In this document: piece by piece, positions 1 to 9,022 of the stretch
Layout: every line of letters begins with the position of its first letter
Numbering within the stretch: position 1 is the stretch's first letter
Source of the DNA: Flavobacterium commune
GTDB lineage: Bacteria > Bacteroidota > Bacteroidia > Flavobacteriales > Flavobacteriaceae
Reading direction: 5' to 3'
DNA: 64,000 nt
Assembly: GCF_001857965.1 (NCBI RefSeq)
Contig: NZ_CP017774.1
Location: 992,001-1,056,000 of the forward strand
The notes under the pieces: model-generated
What the model was told of the DNA's origin: nothing
What the model saw: only the letters and a program-made list of their open reading frames with translations
The model's database searches: none
Position numbers and translations under genes: made by a program

Positions 1-1932
1 AAACTTCTGCTGCCTTCTATCATTATTGTCGCAGCATCTTTGCTACTAATTCGGATTTTTTATTTGCAGGTAATCAATGATACTTTCAAATTAAAATCAG
101 AAAACAACGCTATTAAAATACAATACGAATATCCTGAACGAGGCTATATTTACGACCGAAACGGGAAACTTTTAGTTGCCAATCAGGCTTCTTATGATAT
201 CATGGTAATTCCAAGGGAAATTAAAAATATTGATACTTTGGAATTCTGCCAACTCTTAGATATTACCAAAGAAGATTTCATCAAAAAAATAGAAAAGGCT
301 AAAGTTTACAGTCCTAGATTGCCTTCTGTTTTCCTACCTCAATTAAACAAAAGTGAATATGCCGCTTTTCAGGAAAAAATTAGAAAATTTGAAGGTTTTT
401 ATGTTCAAAAGCGATCACTTCGAGACTATGAAGTTGATTTTGGAGCCAATATATTTGGTTCTATAGTTCAGGTAAATGACCAAGTCATCAAAAAAAATCC
501 ATACTATAAAAGTGGTGACTTAATAGGAAAACAGGGAGTTGAAGAATACTACGAAGAAATTCTAAGAGGAATAAAAGGGGTTAAGTATTTTCAAAAAGAC
601 AAATACAATCGCCTAATTGGCTCTTATAAAAACGGAAAATACGATACCATAGCTGTACAAGGAGAAGACATCAACCTGACCATTGATGCCGAAATCCAAC
701 GTTATGGGGAACAACTGATGGTTAATAAAAGAGGTGGAATTGTAGCTATAGAACCTAAAACTGGTGAAATATTAGCATTGGTTACAGCTCCTTCTTACGA
801 CCCTTCAATTCTAGTGGGTCGTCAACGTTCTAAAAACTATACCCTTTTGTATCATGATTCTATTGCAAAACCATTATACGACAGAGGTCTATTGGCCGAA
901 TACCCACCCGGTTCGCCATTTAAAATTTTAACGGGACTCGTGGCACTTCAGGAAGGAGTTATTGACGAACAATTTACGGTTTTTTGCCGACATGGTTTTA
1001 GTTATGCCAGAGGACGTTTTATGAGATGTCACTGTCATGGAGGCGCATTACAACTGCATCGCGGAATCTACGAATCCTGTAATGCTTATTTCGGGACAGC
1101 TTATATGAAAACCATCAACAAATACGTAAAACCTTCTTATGCCGTTGATGTTTGGAGTAATCACGTTAAAAGTTTTGGACTAGGACAATTCATGGGCTAT
1201 GACTTACCAACTGGAAGAAGAGGAAACATTCCTTCTTCTAAAACCTACAAACGTATTTATCCTAACGGAGGATGGAGAAGTACCGCTATCGTTTCTAATG
1301 CTATTGGACAAGGTGAAGTATTAATGACTCCTATTCAACTGGCCAATATGATGGCAACCGTTGCAAACCAGGGTTATTACTACACCCCTCATATCATTAA
1401 GAAAATTAAGGGCGAAAATATTGATCCTAAATTCAAGGTTAAGCACGAAACCACTATTAACAAAGAATATTACACTCCTATAATAAATGGATTATTCGAT
1501 GTTTATAACTTAGGAACAGCCAGAGGACTTAGAGTAGATGGAATTGATATTTGCGGAAAAACAGGTACCGCAGAAAACTTTGCAAAAATAGACGGTAAAA
1601 GAGTCAAACTTGAAGACCACTCTATATTTGTGGCCTTTGCTCCAAAAGACAATCCAAAAATTGCCATTGCGGTTATGGTTGAAAACGGAGGATATGGAGC
1701 CACTATTGCAGGACCAATCGCGAGTTTGATGATTGAAAAATATTTGAGAAAAAAAATCACCCGAACTGATTTAGAAAAAAGAATTCTGGAAAGAAGTTTG
1801 AGAGACCGATATGCAATTTTAGGAGGAATGAAAGAAGCCAATGCTATTGAAAGTACCCCTAAAGATACAATCCAAAAATATAAGGAAGCAAAAACAAACA
1901 CGGCAACTGATACAACCAAAAAAATTAATTAA
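1..1932 (+). CDS. mrdA: Penicillin-binding protein 2 (5' end outside window)
   Basis: Peptidoglycan DD-transpeptidase of the elongation machinery, anchored in the inner membrane with its catalytic domain in the periplasm. The reading frame is open from base 1 and the first visible residues are a hydrophobic membrane segment, so the true start lies upstream and the N-terminus is missing. The motif ERGYIYDRNGKLL, typical of the class B PBP pedestal domain, follows about 40 residues in. All three transpeptidase motifs are present: SPFK (nucleophile Ser codon at 913-915), SCN (1075-1083) and KTG (1558-1566). A basic, Thr/Lys-rich tail of about 50 residues ends the protein. rodA starts 15 bp after the stop, the usual partnership of PBP2 (transpeptidase) with RodA (glycosyltransferase). 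Assignment to PBP2 rather than FtsI rests on this neighbour and the motif spacing. Confidence 0.93.
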   Translation, partial: KLLLPSIIIVAASLLLIRIFYLQVINDTFKLKSENNAIKIQYEYPERGYIYDRNGKLLVANQASYDIMVIPREIKNIDTLEFCQLLDITKEDFIKKIEKAKVYSPRLPSVFLPQLNKSEYAAFQEKIRKFEGFYVQKRSLRDYEVDFGANIFGSIVQVNDQVIKKNPYYKSGDLIGKQGVEEYYEEILRGIKGVKYFQKDKYNRLIGSYKNGKYDTIAVQGEDINLTIDAEIQRYGEQLMVNKRGGIVAIEPKTGEILALVTAPSYDPSILVGRQRSKNYTLLYHDSIAKPLYDRGLLAEYPPGSPFKILTGLVALQEGVIDEQFTVFCRHGFSYARGRFMRCHCHGGALQLHRGIYESCNAYFGTAYMKTINKYVKPSYAVDVWSNHVKSFGLGQFMGYDLPTGRRGNIPSSKTYKRIYPNGGWRSTAIVSNAIGQGEVLMTPIQLANMMATVANQGYYYTPHIIKKIKGENIDPKFKVKHETTINKEYYTPIINGLFDVYNLGTARGLRVDGIDICGKTGTAENFAKIDGKRVKLEDHSIFVAFAPKDNPKIAIAVMVENGGYGATIAGPIASLMIEKYLRKKITRTDLEKRILERSLRDRYAILGGMKEANAIESTPKDTIQKYKEAKTNTATDTTKKIN

Positions 1933-1947
1933 GCCATTCATTTACTG

Positions 1948-3183
1948 ATGAAAAATCAAAGTGTTAAGAAAAATATTGACTGGATATGCGTTATTATCTA
2001 TAGTGCATTAGTAATTTTAGGATGGCTAAATATCTATTCTTCATCGCTGTCGTCTATTGAAGATACCTACCAAAAACAATTAATTTTTATCTCTTTAACC
2101 ATTCCTTTGATTTTTATGATTCTTGCCGTAGATGGTAAATTCTACGAAAAATATGCAACTATCATTTTTGGGATTTCATTATTATCTTTAATGGGATTAT
2201 TTGTCTTTGGAAAAACCATTGCTGGACAACGCTGTTGGTATGCCATAGGAAGTTTTACACTACAACCCTCTGAGTTTGCAAAAGCCGCAACTTCATTGGC
2301 TTTAGCCAAATATCTTAGTGATTCCCAAATTAATTTAAAAGACATTAACCGACAAGTACAAGCTTTAGCTATTGTATTTTTCCCTGTATTGCTTATTTTA
2401 CCTCAACCTGACCCGGGAAGTGCACTTATCTATAGTATTTTCTTAATTGTTTTGTATCGTGAGGGCTTACCTGCATGGTATATCTGGACAGGCTTCATAG
2501 CTATCGTTTTATTTGTTTTCACCTTAATTTTCGAGCCACAATATGTCATCTTAATGGCTTTAATAACCATACTAATCGTTTATTGGAGATCACGATTAGC
2601 CGATAGAAACATTGTGGCAAGTAGTATTGTTTTTGTACTTATTTCCGGTTTTGTATTCTCAGTAAATTATGTTTTCGAAAATGTTTTTAAACAACACCAC
2701 AGAGACCGTTTTAATATCTTACTTGGAAAAACAGTCGATTTAAAAGGAATTGGATACAATACCAACCAATCCGAAATTGCCATTGGATCAGGCGGTTTGT
2801 TTGGAAAAGGTTTTCTCGAAGGAACACAAACCAAAGGTGGTTTTGTACCCGAACAACACACTGATTACATCTTTACTACAGTAGGTGAAGAATGGGGTTT
2901 TATTGGTTCATTGGTAGTAGTTGGCTTATTTGCGACCTTATTTCTAAGAATCATTTATCTCGCCGAAAGACAAAAAACTAAATTCAGCAGAGTCTATGGT
3001 TACTGCTGCGCAGGGATTTTATTTATCCACTTTTTTGTAAATATCGCCATGGTGATTGGGATTTTTCCAACTATTGGAGTTCCGCTGCCTTTCTTTTCTT
3101 ATGGAGGTTCCGGTTTATGGGGATTTACTATTTTACTTTTTATCTTCCTTAAAATGGATGCTAATAAGGTTAATGAATGGTAG
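1948..3183 (+). CDS. rodA: Rod shape-determining protein RodA
   Basis: SEDS-family peptidoglycan glycosyltransferase that polymerises lipid II during cell elongation together with PBP2. The 411-residue protein is almost entirely hydrophobic, with about ten membrane segments, as expected for the family. The conserved loop PQPDPGSAL lies at residues 152-160, and the family signature GGLFGKGFLEGTQTKGG starts near residue 282, followed by PEQHTDYIF and GEEWGF. The gene follows mrdA by 15 bp and is probably cotranscribed. Its stop is only 11 bp from the 3' end of the convergent nuclease gene, leaving no room for a dedicated terminator. FtsW is the alternative family member, but the pairing with PBP2 favours RodA. 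Confidence 0.93.
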   Translation: MKNQSVKKNIDWICVIIYSALVILGWLNIYSSSLSSIEDTYQKQLIFISLTIPLIFMILAVDGKFYEKYATIIFGISLLSLMGLFVFGKTIAGQRCWYAIGSFTLQPSEFAKAATSLALAKYLSDSQINLKDINRQVQALAIVFFPVLLILPQPDPGSALIYSIFLIVLYREGLPAWYIWTGFIAIVLFVFTLIFEPQYVILMALITILIVYWRSRLADRNIVASSIVFVLISGFVFSVNYVFENVFKQHHRDRFNILLGKTVDLKGIGYNTNQSEIAIGSGGLFGKGFLEGTQTKGGFVPEQHTDYIFTTVGEEWGFIGSLVVVGLFATLFLRIIYLAERQKTKFSRVYGYCCAGILFIHFFVNIAMVIGIFPTIGVPLPFFSYGGSGLWGFTILLFIFLKMDANKVNEW

Positions 3184-3194
3184 GCTAAACAAAT

Positions 3195-3977
3195 CTATTT
3201 GGCAAGCCATAGATTCAAATCAACATTTTTTTCCAAATTATTTTCTAACTCATCATCCAGTTTAGGAAAGAAATCTATACCTGTAACTGATTCCAGTTTG
3301 TCAATAGAAACCACATAATTGTATATTGATTGACTGCTTTTTTCATTGGGAACTAAAAAAGCAAGCACCTTATATTTCCCTTTTGAATTACACAACAAAA
3401 TCTTGTAAAAATAGTTAGGAACAAATACCTTTTCTTTACCTATTGCTTTTAAATTCCCTTTCAAAACTCCTCCGGTAATAACAAAAAGACCATCATTCTT
3501 TACAGCCCAAAAACGTACTTTCTGTTCTAACCGGTTCCAAATTCCTGAATTAAAAGCATGATTTTGAGGACTAATATTGGATGTAAAAAAAGTATCATTA
3601 TAGGCATTTATATCAAATTCCATATCGGCAGCAGGACACAAATGCCCTTTATCATAACCTGATTTTTTATAATTTCTCCAATCAGCTGATTGTGTTTTCA
3701 CCTTAGGATCTTCAATAAAAAAAGGGCGTTTAAAATCGCTTTTCTTAATGTTATTTTTCTTTAATTCATAAGCAACCCATTCAGCTTGTTCTGCTTTTTC
3801 ACTATACGATAATGTATAATATTGATGCTTTACAATTTGAGAAGTTGTTGATTTTGGCAAATAGAAATTCAAATCGCCGGATTTAGACAATGCTGTCTTT
3901 TGTTGAATACCATATTGCTGAGAAGTCCAAAATACACCAGCTAACAAAATGATTCCGTAAAAAAACCTAAAATTCAT
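3195..3977 (-). CDS. DNA/RNA non-specific endonuclease (NUC1 family)
   Basis: Predicted secreted or membrane-anchored nuclease of the beta-beta-alpha-metal superfamily, degrading DNA and RNA. The catalytic DRGH-type motif is present as DKGH followed by LCPAADM (His near residue 112 counted from this start), with the downstream NISPQNHAFN and WNRLE segment holding the expected metal-binding Asn. Length (260 aa) fits the family. The frame stays open to 4013, but that extension overlaps the hairpin at 4000-4028 that terminates the upstream prc gene. The start at 3977 gives a clean N-terminal hydrophobic segment (MNFRFFYGIILLAGVFW), so I prefer it. The product probably acts outside the cytoplasm, in nutrient scavenging or DNA turnover; a toxic effector role is not supported because no immunity gene is visible. 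Confidence 0.85.
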   Translation of the reverse strand: MNFRFFYGIILLAGVFWTSQQYGIQQKTALSKSGDLNFYLPKSTTSQIVKHQYYTLSYSEKAEQAEWVAYELKKNNIKKSDFKRPFFIEDPKVKTQSADWRNYKKSGYDKGHLCPAADMEFDINAYNDTFFTSNISPQNHAFNSGIWNRLEQKVRFWAVKNDGLFVITGGVLKGNLKAIGKEKVFVPNYFYKILLCNSKGKYKVLAFLVPNEKSSQSIYNYVVSIDKLESVTGIDFFPKLDDELENNLEKNVDLNLWLAK

Positions 3978-3999
3978 ACCGCTTATTTTAAATAAAAAA

Positions 4000-4028
4000 G
4001 CTCTGAAAATCAAACTAATTTCCAGAGC
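4000..4028 (-). terminator. Intrinsic terminator of prc
   Basis: Inverted repeat with arms GCTCTGAAAAT (4000-4010) and ATTTCCAGAGC (4018-4028), one mismatch, 7-nt loop. Read on the minus strand it is followed by a run of T. It sits 25 bp beyond the stop of the protease gene and upstream of the nuclease start at 3977. Confidence 0.75.
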
Positions 4029-4052
4029 AAATTCTTTTTTAATATTACTAAA

Positions 4053-6305
4053 TTAATACGTTTTAGCTAATTTTTGCTTCTTCATAGTATTAGTAGTAGC
4101 AGGGGCTATAGATTTTTTCAAATTCACTTTCGTTTGCAAATCATCTAAAACATTTAATGCTTCTTCTACATAAATATCTTTAGCCAAACTTTCATGCCAA
4201 CGATCTCTCTTTTCTTTTAAAATATTGTCTTTACCCATTTGTTCCGTTTCATAAGGCAAAGAAGTAAATTTTAAATTGTTTTTATAATCAGAAATAGGCT
4301 TGAATTTCTTCGCCTTTTCCTCGATAGCCGTTTGCGCTTTTCTGAATTTATCAATATTCAGACTGTATTCATTTTCGTCACTACGAGTATCAATCCATTT
4401 TGCATTTTCCTCAATTAACTTAAATTGTGGATTAGCTGCAATACGTTCTTTACTGTGCAAAATAGCTTTAGCAAAATTACTGTTGTTATTCCAAACAGTA
4501 TAATCAGCGGCATCAATTTTATCCCAAGGCATAGCATTTTCAACATCGCGCTCACCCATTTTTAAATAAGAATAACGATCCGGCATTACAATATCACTAC
4601 TTACACCTTCTAATTGTGTAGAACCTCCATTGATTCTGTAAAATTTTTGAGTAGTGGTTTTAAGCGCACCTAAATCACCTAACTCATTACTGCGCACAAA
4701 CTGATTCAAATCAATCACATTTTGAACCGTTCCTTTTCCGTAAGTTTGCTTACTGCCTATAATAACGCCACGTTTGTAATCCTGAATAGCCGCTGCTAAA
4801 ATCTCAGAAGCTGAAGCCGAGAAGCTATTCACCATAATTACCAATGGTCCATCCCACTCTATTTTTTTGTCTTTATCATACAAAACTTCTTTCTTTCTAC
4901 CAGCCGATTTTATTTGAACAATTGGTCCTTGCTCAATAAATAATCCGGCAATATCAACAACGGTAGATAAAGAACCACCACCATCATCACGAACATCTAA
5001 AACAATACCATCAACCTTAGCTTCTTTTAATCGAGCTACTTCCTGAGCAATATCTTTTCCTGCATCTCTTCCGTCTTTATTTTCGAAATTGATATAGAAT
5101 TTAGGCAAATAAATCACCCCATATTTCAATCCGTTTTTGTTAACGATACTTGATTTAGCATAGGTTTCTTCGATTTCAACAATATCTCTAATAATCGAAA
5201 TCACCTTAATAGTTCCATCTACTTTTTTGATAGTCAAACGTACTTCGGTACCTTTTGGCCCTTTAATTTTCTTCACCACATCATCCAGACGCATCCCTAC
5301 TACATCTACCGGCTGACCTTCGCCTTGCGCAACTTTCATCACAATATCACCTGCTTCTAATTGTTTTCCTCTCCAGGCTGGTCCTCCCGAAATCAATTCA
5401 GAAATTTCAGTGTATTCATTTTTCTTTTGCAAACGCGCACCAATACCTTCTAATGTTCCACTGATACTAACATCAAAACGTTCTTTTTCTTCCGGAGCAA
5501 AATAATTAGTATGCGGATCAAAACGAGCGGTAATAGAATTAATATAAACCGAAAACCAATCGTTACGGTCTAAATCTTTCATAAATCCAAAATATTCATC
5601 CAAAGATTTTGAAGTACTTTCTCTGGTTTCTTTTTCCAATTCTTCAAAAGATTTTGGTTTACTATCAGCTGGCAAAACTTCTTTTTTTACTTCCTGAACA
5701 ACATCCTCCGGATTTTCCAAAGGGTTAGAAAGAATAGCCGCTTCTTCTTTAGAAAGCTTTCCTTTGTTTTCCTGCATTTTTAAACGATCGGTCAATGACG
5801 AAAGCGTAGTTAACTTTAACTGTTTTCTCCAACGTTCTTTTAATTCAGCATCCGTTTTAGCATAAGGTGCTTTCTCGTAATCCGTATTGAAACTCTCATC
5901 TATCGTATAATCGAAAGGATTCTTCAAGATTTCCTTGTAAAACCCCTGACTTTCCTTCATTCTTTGCATCAAACAATCGTAAGTTAATGTAAAAAAAGTT
6001 AAATCTTTATTCATCAATTCATCGTCAAGTTCTAATTCGTACTTAGAAAACTCTTCAATATCTGATTGTAAAAAGAACCTTTTTGATGGATCTAATGCCT
6101 GAATATAATCTTTATAAACTCCTTTAGAAAAAGTATCATCTATAGCCGATGGACTATAATGTCCTTTCTCAATAACAAAAGTCAGTAATTCTAAAAGTAA
6201 TTTATCTTTATCAGGATTGGTTTCAGAAGCCGAATTTATTTTAAAAGCAAACAATGTTACTGATAAAAAAGCAACGACAAGAAGTATTTTATAATTTCTC
6301 TTCAT
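4053..6305 (-). CDS. prc: Carboxy-terminal processing (tail-specific) protease
   Basis: Periplasmic serine protease of family S41 that cleaves proteins from their C-termini; in other Gram-negatives it controls peptidoglycan hydrolases and lipoproteins. Domains in order: signal or anchor segment (KILLVVAFLSVTLFAF), a long N-terminal helical region, a PDZ domain with SGTLEGIGARL near its start, the S41 catalytic core, and a C-terminal extension as in Prc/Tsp. The catalytic Ser lies in SFSASASEIL (codon 4812-4814) and the catalytic Lys in TYGKGTVQ, about 26 residues later, matching the Ser/Lys dyad of Prc. The length of 750 aa is near the Prc class and far above CtpA. An in-frame ATG at 6326 would add seven residues; I chose 6305 because the signal segment then begins with MKRNYK. 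It is transcribed divergently from surE. Confidence 0.92.
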   Translation of the reverse strand: MKRNYKILLVVAFLSVTLFAFKINSASETNPDKDKLLLELLTFVIEKGHYSPSAIDDTFSKGVYKDYIQALDPSKRFFLQSDIEEFSKYELELDDELMNKDLTFFTLTYDCLMQRMKESQGFYKEILKNPFDYTIDESFNTDYEKAPYAKTDAELKERWRKQLKLTTLSSLTDRLKMQENKGKLSKEEAAILSNPLENPEDVVQEVKKEVLPADSKPKSFEELEKETRESTSKSLDEYFGFMKDLDRNDWFSVYINSITARFDPHTNYFAPEEKERFDVSISGTLEGIGARLQKKNEYTEISELISGGPAWRGKQLEAGDIVMKVAQGEGQPVDVVGMRLDDVVKKIKGPKGTEVRLTIKKVDGTIKVISIIRDIVEIEETYAKSSIVNKNGLKYGVIYLPKFYINFENKDGRDAGKDIAQEVARLKEAKVDGIVLDVRDDGGGSLSTVVDIAGLFIEQGPIVQIKSAGRKKEVLYDKDKKIEWDGPLVIMVNSFSASASEILAAAIQDYKRGVIIGSKQTYGKGTVQNVIDLNQFVRSNELGDLGALKTTTQKFYRINGGSTQLEGVSSDIVMPDRYSYLKMGERDVENAMPWDKIDAADYTVWNNNSNFAKAILHSKERIAANPQFKLIEENAKWIDTRSDENEYSLNIDKFRKAQTAIEEKAKKFKPISDYKNNLKFTSLPYETEQMGKDNILKEKRDRWHESLAKDIYVEEALNVLDDLQTKVNLKKSIAPATTNTMKKQKLAKTY

Positions 6306-6522
6306 AAGACTAATAATAGTATTCATCTAATTTTTTAAACTAAGTTACAGGAAAAACCAAGCCAACAATGATAAGGCTTCCATAATTTTTTGTTAAAGAT
6401 ATAAAATTGTTTTTTTCTTAATAACAATAATCATGCAACTAAATAAAATTTGTTTACTTTGTTGAAAAAAGTAGTATTTTATTCTTTTTTAAAGTCCAAA
6501 AAAATCAGCTAATCAACTTCCA

Positions 6523-7302
6523 ATGAACAACAACAAACCCTTAATTCTAGTTACTAATGACGATGGTGTTTCGGCTCCCGGAATCAAAGCCTTAATTGAA
6601 GTGATGTCCGAAATTGGAGAAATTATAGTGGTAGCTCCGGACAAACCACAAAGCGGAATGGGACACGCCATCACCACTAATGAAACTTTATATCTCAATA
6701 AAATTTCAACCGAAAATGATGCTATTAGCATTTACAGTTGCTCAGGAACTCCTGCCGACTGTGTTAAAATTGCCACTAATGAAGTTCTGAAAAGAAAACC
6801 TGACTTATGCGTTTCGGGTGTGAATCACGGTTCGAATTCTTCGATAAACGTGATATATTCCGGAACGATGAGTGCGGCTATTGAAGCCGGAATCGAGGGA
6901 ATTCCTGCCATTGGATTTTCACTTTTAGACTTTGACTGGAATGCTGATTTTGAAGCTATCAAACCTTTTATTCGAAAAATAACCGCCGAAACTTTAAAAA
7001 AGAAATTACCACAGGACGTGGTTTTAAATGTTAATTTTCCAAAATTAAAGCAAGAAGAAATCAGAGGAATTAAAATTTGCCGTCAGGCAAAAGCACTTTG
7101 GATGGAAAAATTTCATAAAAGAAAAACGCCTCAAGGTCGCGATTATTACTGGTTATCGGGCGAATTTGTAAACCAGGATCAAGGCGAAGATACAGACGAA
7201 TGGGCATTAAATAACGGATATATTTCTATCGTTCCTGTGCAATTTGATTTGACTGCTTATCACGCCACACAGCAACTCAATACCTGGAATTGGAACGAAT
7301 AA
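6523..7302 (+). CDS. surE: 5'/3'-nucleotidase SurE
   Basis: Cytoplasmic metal-dependent nucleoside monophosphate phosphatase (stationary-phase survival protein). The N-terminal signature LVTNDDGVSAPG supplies the paired Asp that bind the metal. SGTPADCVKI and the GVNHGSN segment with downstream YSGTMSAA complete the active site. The length (259 aa) is normal. It begins a run of plus-strand genes, surE, lpxB, an NlpC/P60 lipoprotein and a ComEC-like protein, with short gaps or overlaps that suggest one transcript. The 196-bp gap to the divergent prc gene must hold the promoter; I see no perfect TAnnTTTG box there. Confidence 0.93.
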   Translation: MNNNKPLILVTNDDGVSAPGIKALIEVMSEIGEIIVVAPDKPQSGMGHAITTNETLYLNKISTENDAISIYSCSGTPADCVKIATNEVLKRKPDLCVSGVNHGSNSSINVIYSGTMSAAIEAGIEGIPAIGFSLLDFDWNADFEAIKPFIRKITAETLKKKLPQDVVLNVNFPKLKQEEIRGIKICRQAKALWMEKFHKRKTPQGRDYYWLSGEFVNQDQGEDTDEWALNNGYISIVPVQFDLTAYHATQQLNTWNWNE

Positions 7303-7381
7303 TTTAAAAGAACAGCTTTATTTGATTCCTCAGGATGGAATAGTTAATTTTGATTTCCGTTTTAAAAAGAAACTGCATACA

Positions 7382-8497
7382 ATGAAATACTACATTATAG
7401 CCGGAGAGGCATCAGGTGATTTACATGGTTCTAATTTGATGAAATCACTTTTGGAGCAAGATTCTAATGCTGAAATTCGTTTTTGGGGAGGCGATTTAAT
7501 GCAGGCTGTAGGTGGAACTTTGGTCAAACATTACCGCGATTTGGCTTTCATGGGTTTTGTAGAAGTACTTTTTAATTTGAAAACCATTTTAAACAATATC
7601 AAAATCTGCAAAGAGGATATTAGTCAGTTTCAACCTGATGTGATTATTTTTATAGATTATCCCGGTTTTAATATGCGCATTGCCAAATGGGCTAAGGAAA
7701 TTGGAATTAAAACACATTATTACATTTCGCCACAAATTTGGGCCTGGAAAGAAAGCCGAATCAAAGCTATCAAAAGAGATGTCGATAAAATGTATGTGAT
7801 ATTGCCTTTCGAGAAAAACTTTTACGAAGACAAACATCATTTTCCGGTAGAATTTGTGGGACATCCATTGATTGATGCTATTCAAAATCAAAAACCAATT
7901 GATGCAGCCGATTTTAAAACCGAAAATAATTTAGATGAAAAACCTATTATTGCCTTACTTCCGGGAAGCAGAAAACAGGAAATTACCAAAATGCTTTCGG
8001 TAATGCTTAGCGTGGTGGATGATTTTCCGGATTATCAGTTTGTAATTGCTGGAGCACCGAGTCAGGAATTTGCTTTTTACGAGACTTTTATCAGCAATAA
8101 AAACATTAAATTCATTTCTAACAAAACCTATGATTTATTAAAAATTGCTCACGCTGCCTTAGTCACTTCGGGAACTGCCACCTTAGAAACGGCACTTTTT
8201 AAAGTCCCGGAAGTAGTTTGCTACAAAGGGAATTCCATTTCGTACCAAATTGCAAAACGCATTATTACTTTAAAATACATCTCATTAGTTAATTTAATTA
8301 TGGATAAAGAAGTGGTAACCGAATTAATTCAGGACGATTGCAATACTAAAAACATCAAAAAAGAGTTAACTAAAATACTGGATCCGGAATACCGCAAGAA
8401 TTTGTTAGCTCAATACGATGCTTTAGAACAAAAACTGGGCGGAAATGGTGCCAGTAAAAAAACAGCTCAATTAATTATTGCCGATTTGAATGCGTGA
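7382..8497 (+). CDS. lpxB: Lipid-A-disaccharide synthase LpxB
   Basis: Glycosyltransferase (family GT19) that joins UDP-2,3-diacylglucosamine to lipid X to form the lipid A disaccharide, at the inner face of the cytoplasmic membrane. The N-terminus KYYIIAGEASGDLHG is the family hallmark. Further motifs are FIDYPGFN, YYISPQIWAWKESR, VGHPL and LLPGSRKQEI, the last lying in the donor-sugar domain. TSGTATLETAL follows near the C-terminus. The frame is open from a TTG at 7322, but the ATG at 7382 places GEASGD at the usual distance from the start and gives 371 aa, close to the family length. The 3' end overlaps the next gene by 8 bp, indicating translational coupling. Confidence 0.94.
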   Translation: MKYYIIAGEASGDLHGSNLMKSLLEQDSNAEIRFWGGDLMQAVGGTLVKHYRDLAFMGFVEVLFNLKTILNNIKICKEDISQFQPDVIIFIDYPGFNMRIAKWAKEIGIKTHYYISPQIWAWKESRIKAIKRDVDKMYVILPFEKNFYEDKHHFPVEFVGHPLIDAIQNQKPIDAADFKTENNLDEKPIIALLPGSRKQEITKMLSVMLSVVDDFPDYQFVIAGAPSQEFAFYETFISNKNIKFISNKTYDLLKIAHAALVTSGTATLETALFKVPEVVCYKGNSISYQIAKRIITLKYISLVNLIMDKEVVTELIQDDCNTKNIKKELTKILDPEYRKNLLAQYDALEQKLGGNGASKKTAQLIIADLNA

Positions 8498-8984
8498 AAC
8501 AACTCTTTTAAAACCGTACTTTTTTCTAATCCTGATTGCAATTTTTTTTACTTCTTGTAAATCGACATCAGGAACAACCAGTAAATCATCTGCTAATCTG
8601 GCTCAAAAAATAATCAATACAGCATCCGAAAATTTGGGTGTGCCTTATAAATATGCCGGAACAACAAAATCCGGTTTTGATTGTTCGGGATTGGTTTTTT
8701 CGACCTTTAATCAATACGATATCAAACTGCCTCGAAGTTCAGCCGAGCAATCTAAAGTGGGAATTGATTTAGGAAAAAATATTTCGAAAGCACAAAAAGG
8801 GGATTTAATCTTTTTTAAAACCAATAATCGAAACCAAATCAACCATGTGGGTATTGTAACCAATGCCAAAGACGACGAACTGGAATTTATTCATTCCTCT
8901 ACTTCCAGAGGTGTTATAATTTCCTCAACCAAAGAATCTTACTACGACAAAACTTTTGCCCAACTGAATAGAATTTTGCCATAA
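8490..8984 (+). CDS. NlpC/P60 family (C40) lipoprotein peptidase
   Basis: Predicted outer- or inner-membrane lipoprotein that hydrolyses peptide cross-bridges of peptidoglycan. The N-terminus has a hydrophobic stretch ending in a lipobox (FFTSC, Cys at residue 23). The C40 catalytic set is visible: Cys in GFDCSGLV, His in INHVGIV, and a polar third residue in EFIHSST. The length (164 aa) is that of a minimal Spr/NlpC-type enzyme with no extra binding domain. It overlaps lpxB by 8 bp and precedes the ComEC-like gene by 38 bp. Co-expression with lipid A synthesis fits a role in envelope growth, but the exact bond cleaved cannot be read from the sequence. Confidence 0.87.
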   Translation: MRETTLLKPYFFLILIAIFFTSCKSTSGTTSKSSANLAQKIINTASENLGVPYKYAGTTKSGFDCSGLVFSTFNQYDIKLPRSSAEQSKVGIDLGKNISKAQKGDLIFFKTNNRNQINHVGIVTNAKDDELEFIHSSTSRGVIISSTKESYYDKTFAQLNRILP

Positions 8985-9022
8985 AAAAACACAATACAAT
9001 AGAAAATTCGTACTTTAGAGTA

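Noticed and set aside
1503..1919. 138-codon minus-strand open frame
   Set aside because: It overlaps the KTG region and C-terminus of PBP2; its Ser/Phe-rich composition is that of an antisense shadow.
3195..3977. Nuclease as a secreted antibacterial toxin
   Set aside because: No immunity protein, toxin-delivery domain or type VI or IX export signal is visible in or near the gene.
3978..4013. Upstream extension of the nuclease gene
   Set aside because: It overlaps the terminator hairpin of prc at 4000-4028, and the start at 3977 already gives a signal-like N-terminus.
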